From NCBI GenBank assembly GCA_024398955.1, contig JAKSIG010000031.1:1-33980 (forward strand): DNA of 33,980 bases, read 5' to 3'. The translations under genes were made by a program, and so were the position numbers. How positions within the stretch are numbered: position 1 is the first letter of the stretch; each line of letters begins with the position of its first letter. Below, piece after piece: positions 33,250 to 33,980 of this stretch. A model generated the notes under the pieces. It was not told the DNA's origin and did not search any database. It saw only the letters and a program-made list of their open reading frames with translations. The stretch is from Fibrobacter sp. GTDB lineage: Bacteria > Fibrobacterota > Fibrobacteria > Fibrobacterales > Fibrobacteraceae.

Positions 33250-33980
33250 TTAGAAACCCTTGATTACAAGCAGACTTCCGATACCGATAAGGAACCATAG
33301 GATGACTCCCTGGATAAAGGGTTTGGCACCGCATTTCTTTAAAGCTTCCTTGGAAAGACCTGTACCGATAAGGAACAAAGTAATGGCGAAGCCGCGCTTT
33401 GCAATAGTAACGATGGTTGTGCCAACTGCTGCGGGAACGCCGATGGCCGGGAACAGATAGGTGTTGATGACCATGGCGATGGCGAAAAGGAAAATGAACC
33501 AGGGAATCACATCCAGCTTGCCCTTTCCTGCGTCGTTCTTCTTGCGGAAAATGAACATGGTCACAAGGGCTAACGGAAGAATCCAGAGGGCGCGGGTGCA
33601 TTTTACCATGGCGGCCACCTGCAGGGATTCGTCGCTGTAGGCTGCGGCGGCGCCTACCACGGAACTGGTGTCGTGGATGGCGATGGCTGCCCATTCGCCG
33701 AACTGCTGGTTATTCAAACCGAAGAAGTGGCCCAGCGGCGGGAAAATCAGGAGGGCAAGAGCGTTCAGCACAAAGATGGTTCCCAAGGAAACGCTCATCT
33801 GCTTGTCGTCGGCCTTTACAACGGGGGCCACGGCTGCAATGGCTGAACCACCACAAATGGCGGTGCCGCTGGAAATTAGGTAAGATGTCTTGGGATCCAC
33901 CTTGATGAGCTTGCCTACGACGAATCCAAGAATCATGACGCTTGCCACAGACACGATGGTGAACATCATGCCGTCCTTGC
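33250..33980 (-). CDS. YeiH-family (UPF0324) putative sulfate exporter, C-terminal part (runs off window)
   Basis: The last 243 residues of a multi-pass membrane protein. GTAICGGSAIAAVAPVVKAD, FVLNALALLIFPPLGH and IAIHDTSSVVGAAAAYS are the YeiH/UPF0324 signatures. Later helices (LPLALVTMFIFRKK, WFIFLFAIAMVINTY, GFAITLFLIGTGLS) complete the C-terminal half. Members have about 330 residues and 10 helices, so about 90 residues are missing to the right of the window. The family is annotated as putative sulfate exporters, but the substrate is inferred rather than proven. It lies 81 bases upstream of the cvfB-like gene on the same strand; a TATATT box before cvfB suggests that the latter has its own promoter. 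Confidence 0.93.
   Translation of the reverse strand, partial: KDGMMFTIVSVASVMILGFVVGKLIKVDPKTSYLISSGTAICGGSAIAAVAPVVKADDKQMSVSLGTIFVLNALALLIFPPLGHFFGLNNQQFGEWAAIAIHDTSSVVGAAAAYSDESLQVAAMVKCTRALWILPLALVTMFIFRKKNDAGKGKLDVIPWFIFLFAIAMVINTYLFPAIGVPAAVGTTIVTIAKRGFAITLFLIGTGLSKEALKKCGAKPFIQGVILWFLIGIGSLLVIKGF

Overview
The window is a stretch of bacterial chromosome, most probably from a Fibrobacter species or a close relative. The strongest taxonomic clue is two proteins that carry the FISUMP signature (the Fibrobacter succinogenes major paralogous domain; core D-x-R-D-G-x-x-Y then W-M-x-E-N-L). Several lipoproteins, a 14-residue-repeat outer membrane protein and Gram-negative envelope genes fit this. 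Species cannot be fixed from the sequence alone. Gene density is high, no gap between genes exceeds about 300 bases, and no phage, IS element, CRISPR array or plasmid gene was seen.

Layout. 1-578 is the start of ffh (SRP GTPase, cut by the window edge), divergent from a MATE exporter (756-2174). A small lipoprotein follows, then ilvC with its terminator, a four-copy FISUMP protein without a signal peptide, and a DUF1846 protein. At 8400-8816 lies a shrunken remnant of an AAA/DUF4143 ATPase. On the minus strand come a cysteine-cluster protein and dapA, separated by an unusual CTAG-rich repeat element, and a small conserved protein. Pointing right are a phosphohexomutase, a secreted basic-tailed protein and a YebC/PmpR regulator.

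14786-19074 is a compact minus-strand cluster: SEC-C/YchJ protein, argC, obgE, smpB and a secreted amidase. Upstream of it is a two-gene unit of a membrane-anchored FISUMP protein and a voltage-gated ion channel, one base apart. Next are rlmN with a TPMT-like methyltransferase, an XRE regulator, tRNA-Arg(ACG), and PBP1A. A disulfide-rich lipoprotein precedes groES-groEL, whose intergenic gap holds a second CTAG-rich element. The right end has a repeat-bearing porin-like protein divergent from an OmpA-family protein, a CvfB-type RNA-binding protein, and the end of a YeiH-family transporter cut by the edge.

How it fits together. Most genes are housekeeping: protein targeting and folding, ribosome maturation and rescue, branched-chain amino acid, lysine and arginine synthesis, and cell-wall assembly and turnover. 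The less ordinary signals are the channel/FISUMP pair, the cytoplasmic multi-FISUMP protein, two related CTAG-rich elements that each begin at a stop codon, a sigma-54-like site before groES, recurrent TAnnTTTG promoter-like motifs with very short leaders, and the collapsed ATPase gene.
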